From Piscinibacter gummiphilus (lineage in GTDB: Bacteria > Pseudomonadota > Gammaproteobacteria > Burkholderiales > Burkholderiaceae_C): 64,000 bases of DNA. The stretch spans positions 3,211,001 to 3,275,000 of the forward strand of contig NZ_CP136336.1 in NCBI RefSeq assembly GCF_032681285.1. Reading direction: 5' to 3'. The notes beneath the pieces were generated by a model. It was not told the DNA's origin. It saw only the letters and a program-made list of their open reading frames with translations, and ran no database searches. The position numbers were made by a program, and so were the translations under genes. Shown here in pieces: positions 1 to 9,530 of the stretch; within the stretch, counting starts at the first letter, position 1, and every line of letters begins with the position of its first letter.

Positions 1-1
1 C

Positions 2-496
2 CACCCGTTCTGGAACGCCTCGACCTCGGCGCCGGCCGAGCGCCTGCGCGCCGACCTCGCACTGCTGCCGCAGATCGCCGAAGCGGGCCTGTGCGATGCC
101 GGCAAGGACATCAGCATGGCCGGCGTGCTGGGCACGCTGCTGATGCTGCTGGAGTGCTCGGGCGCCGGCGCGCACGTGGACCTCGCGCGCCTGCCGCTGC
201 CGCCGGGCACGCCCGGCTGGCACGAGACCGGCGATGCCGCCTTCGCCGCGCACCTGCGCTGGCTCTGCGCCTTCCCGAGCTACGGCTACCTGCTGAGCGT
301 GCGCGAAGCGCAGGCCGAGGTGGTGCAGGAGGTGTTCGATTCGCACGGCATCGCCTGCGCCGACATCGGCACCGTGCAGCCCGGCTCTCGCCTCACGCTG
401 CAGTTGGGCAACGCACAGACGATGCTGTGGGACCTGGCGGCCGAGCCCTTCATCGGCGCCACGCCCACGCTGCCCACACACAAGGCCGCTGCATGA
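2..496 (+). CDS. AIR synthase-related protein, sll0787 family (5' partial)
   Basis: The frame is open from the window edge and ends at a TGA that overlaps the next ATG (ATGA), so 164 C-terminal residues are visible and the start lies outside. The motif AGKDISMAGVLGTLLMLLE and the preceding HPFWNAS are typical of the C-terminal domain of AIR synthase (PurM)-like proteins of the sll0787 type. In this family the protein is a companion of the Nit1 nitrilase cluster rather than the purine enzyme itself, and its reaction is not known. The three downstream genes are also Nit1-cluster members, which supports the call. An internal ATG at 116 is not a plausible start because homology continues upstream of it. 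Confidence 0.8.
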   Translation, partial: HPFWNASTSAPAERLRADLALLPQIAEAGLCDAGKDISMAGVLGTLLMLLECSGAGAHVDLARLPLPPGTPGWHETGDAAFAAHLRWLCAFPSYGYLLSVREAQAEVVQEVFDSHGIACADIGTVQPGSRLTLQLGNAQTMLWDLAAEPFIGATPTLPTHKAAA

Positions 497-1683
497 ACAT
501 CGCCCTGCTCACGCACTCGGTGCGCCCGCGCGGTGGCGTGATCCACACGCTGGAGCTGGCCGACGCGCTCTCGCAGCGCGGCCACCGCGTGACCGTGATC
601 GCCTCGGCCGAGCCGGGCGAGACGCTGTTTCGCGCGACGGCGTTTCCGGTCGAGCTGATCCGCCTGCCGGTGCTGACCGGCGACCTGGTCGAGCAGGTGC
701 GACAGCGCATCGAGGCCTTGGTGGCGGCCCTGCCCGCGGTGCTGCAGCGAGGCGGCTTCGAGCTGCTGCATGCCCAAGACAGCGTGAGCGGCAACGCCCT
801 CGCCTTGCTGCGCGAGCGTGGCGTTCGCGTGCCGCACTGCCTGCGCACCGTGCACCACCTCGACGTCTTCGCGCAGGAGACGCTCAACCGCTGGCAGGCG
901 CGCGCCTGGCGCGCCGCCGACGGCGTGGCCTGTGTCAGCGACACCTGGTGCGCGCATTTCCGCGAGCACTTCGGCGTGTCGCCAGCGCGCATGTTCAACG
1001 GCGTCGACCTGCGCCGCTACCGGCCGGTGGCCGACGCGCTCGATGGGCCGCGCCTGCAGTCGCTCGGGCTGGCGGACGAAGCCGGCCCGGTGTGCCTGCT
1101 GGTCGGCGGCGTGGAGGAGCGCAAGAACACCGTGCGGGTGCTGCACGCCTTCGCCACCCTGCGCCGCGACGACCCTGCATGGGCGCACGCCCGCCTGGTG
1201 GTGGCCGGCGGCGCCAGCATGCTCGACCACAGCAGCGCCCGTCGCGCCTGGCAGCAGGCGCTGGGCGAGCTGGGCCTCGCCGAAGGCCCCGGCGCGCCCG
1301 TGCTGCGCACCGGCCCGCTGCCCGACGAGATGCTGCCCACACTGATGCGCCGCGCCGACGTGCTGGCCATGCCGTCGCTCGTCGAAGGCTTCGGCCTCGT
1401 CGCGCTCGAAGCACTCGCCTGCGGCACGCCGGTGCTGGTCTCCAGTCGCCCGCCGTTCACCGAGCACCTGCGTGATGAGGCCGCCGTCGCGTGGTGCGAC
1501 CCGGAGCGCATCGAGTCCATCGCCGCCGGGCTGCAATCGGCCGCGCGCATGCCCAAGCTCGACGCGCCGCCGGCCGTGTGCCTGGCCCATGCGTGGGAGC
1601 GCAGCGCGGCGCTGCACGAAGCCTGGTACCTGCGCACGCTGCGCGAATCGATCTCCACGCCGGCCGAAGCCATCACAACCTGA
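493..1683 (+). CDS. MSMEG_0565-family glycosyltransferase (Nit1 cluster)
   Basis: This 396-residue GT4-type glycosyltransferase has an N-terminal PRGGVIHTLELADAL glycine-rich motif (about residues 11-25) and the donor-binding segment VEGFGLVALEALACGTPV near residue 295. That two-Rossmann GT-B layout is usual for retaining family 4 enzymes. The start at 493 overlaps the upstream stop by 4 nt, so it is translationally coupled. A longer reading from 91 in the same frame runs through the upstream gene and was rejected. Its partners identify it as the glycosyltransferase of the Nit1 cluster. Donor and acceptor are unknown. Confidence 0.85.
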   Translation: MNIALLTHSVRPRGGVIHTLELADALSQRGHRVTVIASAEPGETLFRATAFPVELIRLPVLTGDLVEQVRQRIEALVAALPAVLQRGGFELLHAQDSVSGNALALLRERGVRVPHCLRTVHHLDVFAQETLNRWQARAWRAADGVACVSDTWCAHFREHFGVSPARMFNGVDLRRYRPVADALDGPRLQSLGLADEAGPVCLLVGGVEERKNTVRVLHAFATLRRDDPAWAHARLVVAGGASMLDHSSARRAWQQALGELGLAEGPGAPVLRTGPLPDEMLPTLMRRADVLAMPSLVEGFGLVALEALACGTPVLVSSRPPFTEHLRDEAAVAWCDPERIESIAAGLQSAARMPKLDAPPAVCLAHAWERSAALHEAWYLRTLRESISTPAEAITT

Positions 1684-1693
1684 GACCGACCCC

Positions 1694-1984
1694 ATGCCCG
1701 CCATGCACTACCGCCTTCGCTGGCCCGATGCCAGCGAGACCGTCTGCTACTCGCCCTCGCTCGTGATCCACGACTACCTCACTCCGGGCGAGGACTACCC
1801 GCTGCCCGAGCTGCTGCAGCGCGTGCGCGAGGCCACCGCCATCGCGAGCGAGCGTGTGCGCGAGAAGTTCGGCTTCGCCTGCTCGCGCGCCGCCGACCAG
1901 CTGCTGCAGACCGAGGCGCACGCCGCCCCCTTTGTCGATGACGCCGAGGCCCGCGTGCGCGTGGTCGCGTTCGAACCCGCCTGA
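1694..1984 (+). CDS. MSMEG_0570-family small protein (nitrogen-starvation/Nit1 cluster)
   Basis: A 96-residue acidic protein of no known fold by eye, beginning MPAMHYRLRWPDASE. It contains the pattern YSPSLVIHDYLTPGEDYPLPELL, shortened here to its recognisable core SLVIHDYL and PGEDYPL, which characterises the MSMEG_0570 nitrogen-starvation-response family. It lies 10 nt after the glycosyltransferase and 21 nt before the flavoprotein, so it is in the same transcript. The start could also be the ATG at 1703. No catalytic motif is evident. The annotation rests on family recognition plus gene order. Confidence 0.75.
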   Translation: MPAMHYRLRWPDASETVCYSPSLVIHDYLTPGEDYPLPELLQRVREATAIASERVREKFGFACSRAADQLLQTEAHAAPFVDDAEARVRVVAFEPA

Positions 1985-2005
1985 GCTTTCACGAGGAGTC
2001 CCGTC

Positions 2006-3307
2006 ATGAAGAACCCCACCCTGCCCCATCACGAAGTCGTCGTCGTCGGCGGCGGCCAGGCCGGCCTGTCCATCAGCCATGGCCTGAAGGCCGAAGGCAT
2101 CGAGCACGTGGTGTTCGAGAAGCACCGCGCGATGCACGTGTGGCGCACCCAGCGCTGGGACAACTTCTGCCTCGTCACGCCCAACTGGCAGTGCGCGCTG
2201 CCGGGCCATCCGTACCGCGGCGACGACCCGCATGGCTTCATGAAGCGCGAGGAGATCGTGCAGTACCTCGATGCGTTTCGCGCGCACGTGGATGCGCCGC
2301 TGCGCGAGGGCGTGGCGGTGGAGCTGGTGAAGCCACTGCCCGAAGGCGGCTTCCTCGTGCGCAGCAGTGAAGGCGAGTGCACCGCGCAGCAGGTCGTCGT
2401 CGCCTCGGGCGGCTACCACGAGCCCATCGTGCCGCGCCTGGCCGAGCGGCTGCCGGCGCAGGTGGTGCAACTCCATTCGGCGCAATACCGCAACGCCGCG
2501 CAGTTGCCGCCCGGCAAGGTGCTGGTGGTCGGCTCGGGCCAGAGCGGCGCGCAGATCGCCGAAGACCTGCACCTCGCCGGCCGCGAGGTGGTGCTGGCGG
2601 TGGGCGATGCACCGCGCTGCGCGCGCTTCTACCGCGGCCGCGACGTCGTCGACTGGCTGGCGGACATGGGCTACTACGAGATGCCGGTGGGCCAGCACCC
2701 GCTGCGCGAAGGCGTGCGCGACAACACCAACCACTACGTGACCGGCCGCGACGGCGGGCGCGACATCGACCTGCGCCGCTTCGCCATCGAAGGCATGCAG
2801 CTCTATGGCGCGCTCACCGGCCTCGATGTCGATGGCGCCACGCTGCGCTTCGCCCCGCGCCTGCGCGAGGTGCTGGACCAGGCCGACCGCACCTACAACG
2901 GCATCAACGCCTCGATCGACCGCTACATCGACGAGCAGCGCCTGCAGGCACCGCCCGCCAGCGTCTACGAGCCGGTGTGGCAGCCGGCCGAAGAGCGCGA
3001 GACCTTGTCGCTGACGGGTGCCGGCATCACCAGCGTGCTGTGGTGCATTGGCTTCGCACCCGATTTCCGCTGGCTCGATGCGCCCGTCTTCAACGGCCGC
3101 GGCCACCCGGTGCACGACCGCGGGATCACGCGCGTGCCGGGCCTCTACTTCATCGGCCTGCCGTGGCTGCACACCTGGGGCTCGGGGCGCTTCTCCGGCG
3201 TGGCGCGGGATGCGGCGTTTGTCGTGCAGCGCGTGACGGAACTGCGCTCGACGAAGGTGAGAACAACGGTCGCGCCAAACGCGCTCGTCGATCTCGCGGT
3301 CGTCTAG
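2006..3307 (+). CDS. MSMEG_0569-family flavin-dependent oxidoreductase
   Basis: This 433-residue class B flavin monooxygenase-like protein has a FAD Rossmann motif [11 protein letters not shown] at residues 12-22 and an NAD(P)H Rossmann motif [13 protein letters not shown] near 173. The C-terminal FAD-contact region is WCIGFAPDF near 346. A ribosome site (gaggag) lies about 10 nt before the ATG. It is the last gene of the Nit1-type cluster. In Pseudomonas pseudoalcaligenes the equivalent cluster (nit1C) is needed for cyanide assimilation, as recalled from the literature, so a role in nitrile or cyanide nutrition is plausible but inferred. Its stop overlaps the convergent allA stop by 4 nt. 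Confidence 0.85.
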   Translation: MKNPTLPHHEVVVVGGGQAGLSISHGLKAEGIEHVVFEKHRAMHVWRTQRWDNFCLVTPNWQCALPGHPYRGDDPHGFMKREEIVQYLDAFRAHVDAPLREGVAVELVKPLPEGGFLVRSSEGECTAQQVVVASGGYHEPIVPRLAERLPAQVVQLHSAQYRNAAQLPPGKVLVVGSGQSGAQIAEDLHLAGREVVLAVGDAPRCARFYRGRDVVDWLADMGYYEMPVGQHPLREGVRDNTNHYVTGRDGGRDIDLRRFAIEGMQLYGALTGLDVDGATLRFAPRLREVLDQADRTYNGINASIDRYIDEQRLQAPPASVYEPVWQPAEERETLSLTGAGITSVLWCIGFAPDFRWLDAPVFNGRGHPVHDRGITRVPGLYFIGLPWLHTWGSGRFSGVARDAAFVVQRVTELRSTKVRTTVAPNALVDLAVV

Positions 3308-3810
3308 AGCGCCGAGCCGATCCAGATGTCGTTGGCTGCCAGCCGCGCCTCGTCGCAGTTGTTCCCTCCCCCTGCCCGGTCAATCACCAGGAAATCGCAC
3401 GGCGCCTCCAGCGCAAGCAAGGGGTGGTGCCAGGTGCCTGGAGCGTAGTTGACGCCCTGCCCGGCCTGGGCGGTGAAGCAGCGCAGCGTGCCGAGGTCGG
3501 GCGCGTCGGCCCCTTCGCAGACCACCACGAGGTAGGGCCGGCCCGACATCGGAATGAAGGCCTGGCTGCCCAGCGGGTGGCGTTCGATCACCGAGAGGGA
3601 GAAAGGAAGCTCGCGCGGCAACGCGCGGAAGATGCTGAGCTTCGGCCGGCCGCCCTCGCGGTCGACGTCGATGCGGGCCAGGTCGTCGTAGCGCTCGGCG
3701 TAGCCATCGTTGATGGTGCAGTGGCGCGAGGCCGACGCGACGTCGATGACGTCACCGAAGCGTTTGAAGGACGCCGCCGTCAAGGGCTCGAAAGACAACA
3801 CCCGCCGCAT
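3304..3810 (-). CDS. allA: ureidoglycolate lyase
   Basis: The 168-residue protein matches ureidoglycolate lyase/amidohydrolase (AllA), which splits ureidoglycolate to glyoxylate and urea at the end of allantoin breakdown. Diagnostic segments are FKRFGDVID near residue 16, [11 protein letters not shown] near 98, and [13 protein letters not shown] near 125 with the cupin metal-site-like histidines. The length fits the family. It is the last gene of the minus-strand nine-gene operon and starts directly after the hydA stop with no gap. No other allantoin-pathway gene is in the window, so here it may act on a ureide produced by the neighbouring amidohydrolases. Confidence 0.88.
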   Translation of the reverse strand: MRRVLSFEPLTAASFKRFGDVIDVASASRHCTINDGYAERYDDLARIDVDREGGRPKLSIFRALPRELPFSLSVIERHPLGSQAFIPMSGRPYLVVVCEGADAPDLGTLRCFTAQAGQGVNYAPGTWHHPLLALEAPCDFLVIDRAGGGNNCDEARLAANDIWIGSAL

Positions 3811-5223
3811 CTAGAACGCCCTCACCTCGCCGCGCCGCACGAACTGGCCCATGCCTTCGCGGCCTTTCCATTCGGCGCCGTCGACGATCAGCTCGCCGCG
3901 CAGGAACACCTTCTCCACCCGACCCTGCAGCGTGCGCCCTTCGAGCAGCGTGTAGTCGCACTGGCTGTGCAGATGCTCGGCATGGATGGTCTGCGTGGCG
4001 TTGGGGTTGAAGAGCACCACGTCGGCGTCGCTGCCGATGGCGATCGTGCCCTTCTTCGGGAACAGGCCAAAGAGCTTGGCCGGCGTGGTCGAGGTGAGCT
4101 GCACGAAGCGGTTGAGCGACAGGCGGCCCTGCATCACGCCGATGTCGTAGAGGCTCACGAGGCGCGTCTCGATGCCCGGTGCGCCGTTGGGGATGAGCGA
4201 GAAGTCGTCCTTGCCGCGCATCTTCTGCAGCTGGTAGCCGAGGTGGCCTTCCTTCATGCAGAAGGGGCAGTGGTCGGTCGCGATCACCTGCAGGTCGTCG
4301 TAGCGCAGCGCACGCCAGAGGTGGTTCTGGTCGTCGGTGGTGCGCAGCGGCGGCGTCATCACGTATTTGGCGATCTCGAAGTCGTCGCTCGAATACACCG
4401 AGTCGTCGAACAGCAGGTAGTGCGGGCAGGTCTCCGCAAAGACCGGGATGCCCTCGTCGCGCGCCGCCACGATGTGCTTCAAGGCCTGGTTCGACGACAC
4501 GTGCACGAAGTAGATCGGCGCTTCGGCCAGCTCGGCGAGGCGGATGCCGCGGTGCGTGGCTTCGCCTTCCATCAGCGCCGGGCGGGTCATCGCGTGGTAG
4601 CGCGGGGCGGTGTGGCCGGCGGCGAGCGCCTCCTTGATCAAGAGGTCGATGACCGTGCCGTTCTCGGCATGCAGCGCGACCATGCCGCCATCGGCGCCCA
4701 CCTGGCGCAGCATCTGGAAGATGGCCGCGTCGTCGGCCATCATCACGCCGGGGTAGGCCATGAACATCTTGAAGCTCGTCACGCCCTCGTGGCGCATCGC
4801 GTGCTTCACGTCGGCCAGCACCTGGGCGTCGACACGCGTCACGATGCAGTGCAGGCTGTAGTCGATGCAGACCTGAGGCTCGGCGCTGCGCTGGGCGCGG
4901 GCGATGGCTTCGAGCGGCGAGTCGGCGGCGGTCTGCAGCGCGAAGTCGACCACCGTGGTGGTGCCGCCGAAAGCGGCTGCCTTCGTGCCGCTGGCGAACG
5001 TGTCGCAGGTGATCGTCGGGCCGATCACGTTTTCCAGGTGCACGTGGGTGTCGACGCCACCGGGCAGCACGTAGAGGCCGCTCGCATCCACCACCTTCAC
5101 CTCGGGCCCGACGGCCATGTCGCGCGCGATGGCGTGCACGATGCCGTCTTTCAGCAGCACGTCGGCCAGGTAGTCGTCGGTGGCGGTGATGACCCGGCCG
5201 CCGCGGATCAAGGTGGTGCTCAT
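3811..5223 (-). CDS. hydA: dihydropyrimidinase / D-hydantoinase
   Basis: This 470-residue cyclic amidohydrolase opens dihydropyrimidine or 5-substituted hydantoin rings to N-carbamoyl amino acids. The binuclear metal site is complete: DTHVH at 58-62, the carbamylated lysine in SFKMFMAYPG (K152), LHAENG (H185), FVHVSS (H241) and ATDHCPF (D317). The frame stays open far upstream, but the ATG at 5223 gives the normal family N-terminus (MSTTLIRGGRVITA) and overlaps the amidase stop by 4 nt. The context with two amidases and ureidoglycolate lyase suggests a reductive pyrimidine or hydantoin route. An N-carbamoylase of the HyuC type is not visible, and one of the amidases could substitute. Confidence 0.93.
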   Translation of the reverse strand: MSTTLIRGGRVITATDDYLADVLLKDGIVHAIARDMAVGPEVKVVDASGLYVLPGGVDTHVHLENVIGPTITCDTFASGTKAAAFGGTTTVVDFALQTAADSPLEAIARAQRSAEPQVCIDYSLHCIVTRVDAQVLADVKHAMRHEGVTSFKMFMAYPGVMMADDAAIFQMLRQVGADGGMVALHAENGTVIDLLIKEALAAGHTAPRYHAMTRPALMEGEATHRGIRLAELAEAPIYFVHVSSNQALKHIVAARDEGIPVFAETCPHYLLFDDSVYSSDDFEIAKYVMTPPLRTTDDQNHLWRALRYDDLQVIATDHCPFCMKEGHLGYQLQKMRGKDDFSLIPNGAPGIETRLVSLYDIGVMQGRLSLNRFVQLTSTTPAKLFGLFPKKGTIAIGSDADVVLFNPNATQTIHAEHLHSQCDYTLLEGRTLQGRVEKVFLRGELIVDGAEWKGREGMGQFVRRGEVRAF

Positions 5224-6407
5224 CGCAGCATGGTCCTTTCGAGTTCGCGCGCGAGCGAGAGCAGGAGCTGGTCGCTGCCACGCGGGCCGATCAGCGAGAT
5301 GCCAACCGGGATGCCCTGGCTGTGCGCCAGCGGCAGGCTCACCTGCGGCAGGCCGGTGAGGCCGGCGATGCAGGTGAGCTGGAGGATGCGGCCGACCGCC
5401 TGCTGCATCTCGGGCAGCGTCGCGTCGCGCCGGATGGGGAGGATGGGCACGGTGGGCAGGCACAGCAGGCGGTGGCCGCCCAGCAGCTCGTCGAGCCGCT
5501 CGCGCACGGCGGCCCGCACCAGGCGCGAGGGCGCCACCTCGTCTTCCTGCAGCGCCTGCGCCTGCAGCAGCGTCTGCGCCACGTCGTACGAGAACACCGG
5601 GTTGTGCTGCGCCACCCAGGGCGCGAAGGTGCGGCCGAACTCGAAGCACTGCTGGCGCTGCTGGTGCGCGCACCAGAGCGCGAGGCCCTCGGGCGCGAGC
5701 GTCACCGCGTGCAGCTCGGCCACACGTGGCGCGAGCTGCGTGAGCGCCCCGTGGAAGGCGGCCTGGACCGGCTCATCGCACAAGGCCACGAGATCGCTCG
5801 CCACCAGCAGTTGGTCGGTGCGGCCAGTGCCGCCCGGCGGCAGCAGCACCTCGCCCACACGCTCGAAGGTGGCCGCATCGGCCGCGAAGAAGCCGGCCGT
5901 GTCGAAGCTCGGCGACTGCGTGACCATGCCCTCGACGGAGATGGCGCCGTGCGTCGGCCGCAGGCCATAGAGGCCGCAGAAGCTCGCCGGCGTGCGCACC
6001 GAGCCACCCGAGTCGGTGCCGAGCGCGATGTCGGCCAGGCCACACGCCACCGCAGACGCCGAGCCGCTGGATGACCCGCCGGGCACCCGGTCGGGCGCAC
6101 GGGGGTTGAACGGCGTGCCGTCGAAGCGGTTGATGCCCAGGAGGCCGAGCGAGATCTCGTCGGTGATGGCCTTGCCGACGAGCGACGCGCCTGCATCCAG
6201 CAGCCGCTGCACGGCCCACGCATGCGCGGTGGCCGGCGCGTGCGTGGCCGCCCAGGTGGGGTTGCCCGCCCCCGTGACATGGCCCGCCACGTCGAACAGA
6301 TCCTTGGCCGCAAAGCGCAGGCCCGCGAGCGGCCCTTCGGCCGCACCGGCCACCCTCACGTCGGTCTGCGGGACGAAGGCGCCCGCCTCGTCTCGCATGC
6401 CCGTCAT
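5220..6407 (-). CDS. amidase-signature family hydrolase (short form)
   Basis: A 395-residue amidase-signature enzyme with the Ser-cisSer-Lys triad visible: K35 in FAAKDLFDV, the glycine/serine loop GGSSSGSASA at 110-119, and the nucleophile S136 in TDSGGSVRTP. At about 395 residues it is shorter than GatA-type members and resembles indole-acetamide-hydrolase-like or AMI1-like amidases. It lies between the binding-protein gene and hydA with 4-nt overlaps on both sides, so it is tightly coupled to both. The substrate is unknown. Given its neighbours, hydrolysis of an N-carbamoyl or small amide product is a reasonable inference. Confidence 0.88.
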   Translation of the reverse strand: MTGMRDEAGAFVPQTDVRVAGAAEGPLAGLRFAAKDLFDVAGHVTGAGNPTWAATHAPATAHAWAVQRLLDAGASLVGKAITDEISLGLLGINRFDGTPFNPRAPDRVPGGSSSGSASAVACGLADIALGTDSGGSVRTPASFCGLYGLRPTHGAISVEGMVTQSPSFDTAGFFAADAATFERVGEVLLPPGGTGRTDQLLVASDLVALCDEPVQAAFHGALTQLAPRVAELHAVTLAPEGLALWCAHQQRQQCFEFGRTFAPWVAQHNPVFSYDVAQTLLQAQALQEDEVAPSRLVRAAVRERLDELLGGHRLLCLPTVPILPIRRDATLPEMQQAVGRILQLTCIAGLTGLPQVSLPLAHSQGIPVGISLIGPRGSDQLLLSLARELERTMLR

Positions 6408-8008
6408 TCCTTGTAGAACTTCCGGAAATCCGGGTGGGTGTGGAACCAGTACTCGAAGCCCTGCACGTTCTTCTGCATCGCAAAGTCGGAGAAGCGCGTG
6501 TACAGCGGGATGCGCGGCAGGTCGGTCATCACGATGTCGACCATCTTCTGCAGGCTGGCCTTGTAGACCTTGTCGTCCGACGCGAAGCGGGCGATCTCGA
6601 TCTGCTCGTCGAGCACCGGGTTGGTGTAGTTGGCGGTGTTGAACACCGCGTTGTTCTTGCCGTCGAAGTTCCAGAAGAAGAAGTACTCGGGGTAGTCGAG
6701 CCAGCCGTAGAACTCGGCGATCACCATCGGCATGGTCTTGCTCGCCATCTGGGCAAACCAGTTGGAGCCCGGCACCTTCTCCAGCGTGACCTCCACGCCG
6801 ATCTTCTTCAGCGACTCCTGGATCAGGATGGCGGTGGGCTCACGCACCGTGGCTTCGCTCAGGTCGAACGACAGCGTGGTCTTGAAGCCGTTGGGGAAGC
6901 CCGCTTCGGCCAGCAGCGCCTTGGCCTTGGCGAGATCGGCCGTGTACTTGATGGGCACGGGCCACGTCGGCGCGTAGGGCTTGCTCGGGTCGCCGCCGAA
7001 CATGCCGACACCGCGGTTGTAGAGCGCACTCGACAGGATTTCCTTGTAGGGGATGGCGTACGAGATGGCCTGGCGCACCTTCGGGTTGTCGAAGGGTTTG
7101 ATCTTGGTGTTCATGTCCACGAAGATCAGGTCGTTCTGCACCGGCACGCCGATCACCTTGACCTTGGGGCTCTGCGCGAGCTCGGCGTAGTCCTTCGGCG
7201 GCAGGCCGACGGAGATGTCGACGTCACCCTTCTCCAGCAGCGCCCGGCGCGTGCCGGCCGAGGCGATCTGGCGGTAGATCACTTTCTTGAGCTTGGGCAG
7301 CGGGCCCGACTTCCAGTCGTCGAAGCGCACGAAGACCGTCTGCTGCCCCGGCGTCCACGACTCGATCTTGTAGGCGCCGCCGCCCGCGCCATTGCGCGAC
7401 ACCCATTCCAGCGCCCATGGGTCGGCCGCGGTCGCATGCTTCTTGGCGAGCGTGGAGTTCACGATCACCGGCACCGGCACCACCAGGTCGGGGAGGATGA
7501 GCTTGTTGGGCTTGTCGAGCGTGATGCGGAAGGTGTAGTCGTCGACGACCGAGAACTTCTTCGGGTCGTCGAGCGAGCCGGCCGCCATCTGCACGGCCGG
7601 GAAGCCGCCTGCCGCCACCGCGCGGTCGAAGGACCACTTCACATCTTTCGCGGTGACGGGCGTGCCGTCGTGGAACTTGGCGTTCTTGCGCAGGAAGAAG
7701 GTGTAGACCTTCTTGTCGGGGCTGATCTCCCAGCGCTCGGCCAGCTCGGGCGTGAGCACGGTGGCGTCGTAGGAGGCGTTGCCGTCGGGCAGCTTCTTCT
7801 GCCCGTGGCTCACCAGCCGGTCGTACACATGCCAGGCGACCATGCGGCTGTGGTCGTTGGCGGTGGGCACCATCGTGTCGAGGCCGTTCGGGCCCATCTC
7901 CGAGACGATGACGAGGGTGTCTTTCGGTGGGGCCGCGAGGGCGGGCATCACGAGGGCGGCCGCCAGCAAGGCCAGGGCGGCGCTGCGGCGAAGTGTGGTG
8001 AGTGGCAT
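6404..8008 (-). CDS. ABC transporter substrate-binding protein, family 5 (Dpp/Opp-like)
   Basis: A 534-residue periplasmic solute-binding protein with a clear Sec signal peptide (basic start, hydrophobic core, cleavage after PALAAP). The family 5 pattern includes TFFLRKNAKFHDGTPVTAKD, seen near residue 100. It is the binding protein for the Dpp-like permease and ATPase genes upstream in the same operon, although an amidase gene is placed between them. Family 5 members bind peptides, nickel, opines, glutathione and other amide compounds. The linkage to hydantoinase and amidases suggests an amide- or ureide-containing ligand rather than a general dipeptide, which is inference. Confidence 0.9.
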   Translation of the reverse strand: MPLTTLRRSAALALLAAALVMPALAAPPKDTLVIVSEMGPNGLDTMVPTANDHSRMVAWHVYDRLVSHGQKKLPDGNASYDATVLTPELAERWEISPDKKVYTFFLRKNAKFHDGTPVTAKDVKWSFDRAVAAGGFPAVQMAAGSLDDPKKFSVVDDYTFRITLDKPNKLILPDLVVPVPVIVNSTLAKKHATAADPWALEWVSRNGAGGGAYKIESWTPGQQTVFVRFDDWKSGPLPKLKKVIYRQIASAGTRRALLEKGDVDISVGLPPKDYAELAQSPKVKVIGVPVQNDLIFVDMNTKIKPFDNPKVRQAISYAIPYKEILSSALYNRGVGMFGGDPSKPYAPTWPVPIKYTADLAKAKALLAEAGFPNGFKTTLSFDLSEATVREPTAILIQESLKKIGVEVTLEKVPGSNWFAQMASKTMPMVIAEFYGWLDYPEYFFFWNFDGKNNAVFNTANYTNPVLDEQIEIARFASDDKVYKASLQKMVDIVMTDLPRIPLYTRFSDFAMQKNVQGFEYWFHTHPDFRKFYKE

Positions 8009-8047
8009 GGCGATTCCTTGCGATGGGTGTGAGGTGAACGGGAGACG

Positions 8048-9517
8048 TCAGAGACCGAGTTGATCGAGCAGCGCGGGCCAGTGCTGCGCCCACGGCCGCG
8101 CCTGCTCGAAGGCGGCACTCGCCCTGAGCACGGTGCGGTCGTCGAGGTGGCGGCCGATGATCTGCAGGCCGACCGGCAGGCCGTCCTTCGTGAAGCCGGC
8201 TGGGATGGACGCTGCCGGCTGCCCGGTGAGGTTGGCTGGGAAGGTGAAGCACAGCCAGTCGGCGTTGCGGCCCATGCGGCCTTCGATGATCTCGGGGCCC
8301 TGCATGTGCACCGGGAACGGCGGCACCGCGAGGGTGGGCGTGATCAAGAGGTCGTAGTTCGACATGAAGCGCCACATCGTGTTGCAGATGGCCTTGCGCT
8401 GGGTGTGCGCGTCGGTGAAGTCGGCGCCGGTCCATGGCTTCATCACCAGGTCAACCAGGTGCGGCGAGATCTCGTGCTCGCGGCCGGCGATGAGCTTGCG
8501 CATGCCGGTGAGGTCGGTGTCGGCGGCGACGAGCGTCCAGAAGGTGGCACCGGCGTCAGAGCGCCAGCCGGGGTTGGCCCGCTCCACATGGCAACCGAGT
8601 TCCTTCTCGAACACCGCCACCGCTTCGCTCACAACACGCCGCACCTCGGGGTCGACGGCGGCATAGCCCCAGTCTTCGCTGTAGGCGATGCGCAGGCCCT
8701 TGATGCTCGACGGCTGCGCGGCCTCGAGGTAGTCGAAGTCGGCCGCGGGGATGGAATAGCGGTCACGCGGGTCGGGGCCGGCGATCACGCTCAGCATCAG
8801 CGCCGAGTCGGCCACGGTGCGGCTCATGGGGCCGATGTGTTCCAGCGTCTCCCAGCTCGACACGCCGGGGTAACGTTCATCGCGGCAACCGGGGTACAGC
8901 GCGACGCGCCCCATCGAGGCCTTGATGCCGTAGAGGCCGCAGTGCGCAGACGGGATGCGCACCGAGCCGCCACCGTCGCTGCCGATGGCAAAGGGCGCGA
9001 CGCCGGTGGCCACCGAGGCGCCCGAGCCGGCGCTCGACCCGCCCGAGGTCATCGCCAGGTTCCACGGGTTGCGCGTGGTCTCGAACACCGGGTTGTGGCC
9101 CACGCCGCTGTAGCCGAACTCGGGCACGTTGGTCTTGCCGATGATCACCGCGCCGGCGGCCTTCAGGCGCTCGACCACGATGTCGTCTTCGTCGGGAATG
9201 AACTCCTCGTAGAGCTTGGAGCCCATCACGGTCTTGATGCCCTTGGTGGCCACCAGGTCCTTGATGCCGATGGGCACGCCCGCGAGCGGGCCGATGGGCT
9301 CGCCTTTCGCGATCTGCGCATCGACCGCTTTCGCGGCCGCCCGTGCCACCTCCGGCGTGGGGGTGCAGAAGGCGTGGATGTGTGGCTCCAGCACGTCCAT
9401 GCGGCGCAGCACGGCCTCGGTCACCTCGGTGGCCGAGAGCTCCTTGGAGCGGATGCGCTTGGCCAGCGTGACCGCGTCCATGCGGCAGATGGCGTTGTCG
9501 GCGGATGAGTCGCTCAT
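8048..9517 (-). CDS. amidase-signature family hydrolase (long form)
   Basis: A 489-residue amidase-signature enzyme with K86 in GIKDLVA, the loop TSGGSSAGSGAS near 158-168 and the nucleophile S185 in SDGGGSVRIPS. Its length is normal for GatA-like/6-aminohexanoate-hydrolase-like amidases. It sits 13 nt downstream of the ATPase gene and 39 nt upstream of the binding protein, so it is embedded inside the transporter set. It is clearly different from the shorter amidase at 5220, so the operon carries two non-redundant amidases. It is not GatA: no gatB or gatC is present. The substrate is unknown. Confidence 0.9.
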   Translation of the reverse strand: MSDSSADNAICRMDAVTLAKRIRSKELSATEVTEAVLRRMDVLEPHIHAFCTPTPEVARAAAKAVDAQIAKGEPIGPLAGVPIGIKDLVATKGIKTVMGSKLYEEFIPDEDDIVVERLKAAGAVIIGKTNVPEFGYSGVGHNPVFETTRNPWNLAMTSGGSSAGSGASVATGVAPFAIGSDGGGSVRIPSAHCGLYGIKASMGRVALYPGCRDERYPGVSSWETLEHIGPMSRTVADSALMLSVIAGPDPRDRYSIPAADFDYLEAAQPSSIKGLRIAYSEDWGYAAVDPEVRRVVSEAVAVFEKELGCHVERANPGWRSDAGATFWTLVAADTDLTGMRKLIAGREHEISPHLVDLVMKPWTGADFTDAHTQRKAICNTMWRFMSNYDLLITPTLAVPPFPVHMQGPEIIEGRMGRNADWLCFTFPANLTGQPAASIPAGFTKDGLPVGLQIIGRHLDDRTVLRASAAFEQARPWAQHWPALLDQLGL

Positions 9518-9530
9518 GGGAATCCTTTCT

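Noticed and set aside
2377..5970. 1197-codon open frame on the plus strand
   Set aside because: It runs antisense or out of frame through the flavoprotein gene, allA, hydA and the amidase. Its composition (Arg/Ala/His-rich) is typical of a GC-rich shadow frame with no family motif.
8048..9517. amidase as GatA of the tRNA amidotransferase
   Set aside because: No gatB or gatC nearby, and the gene is embedded in a transporter operon.
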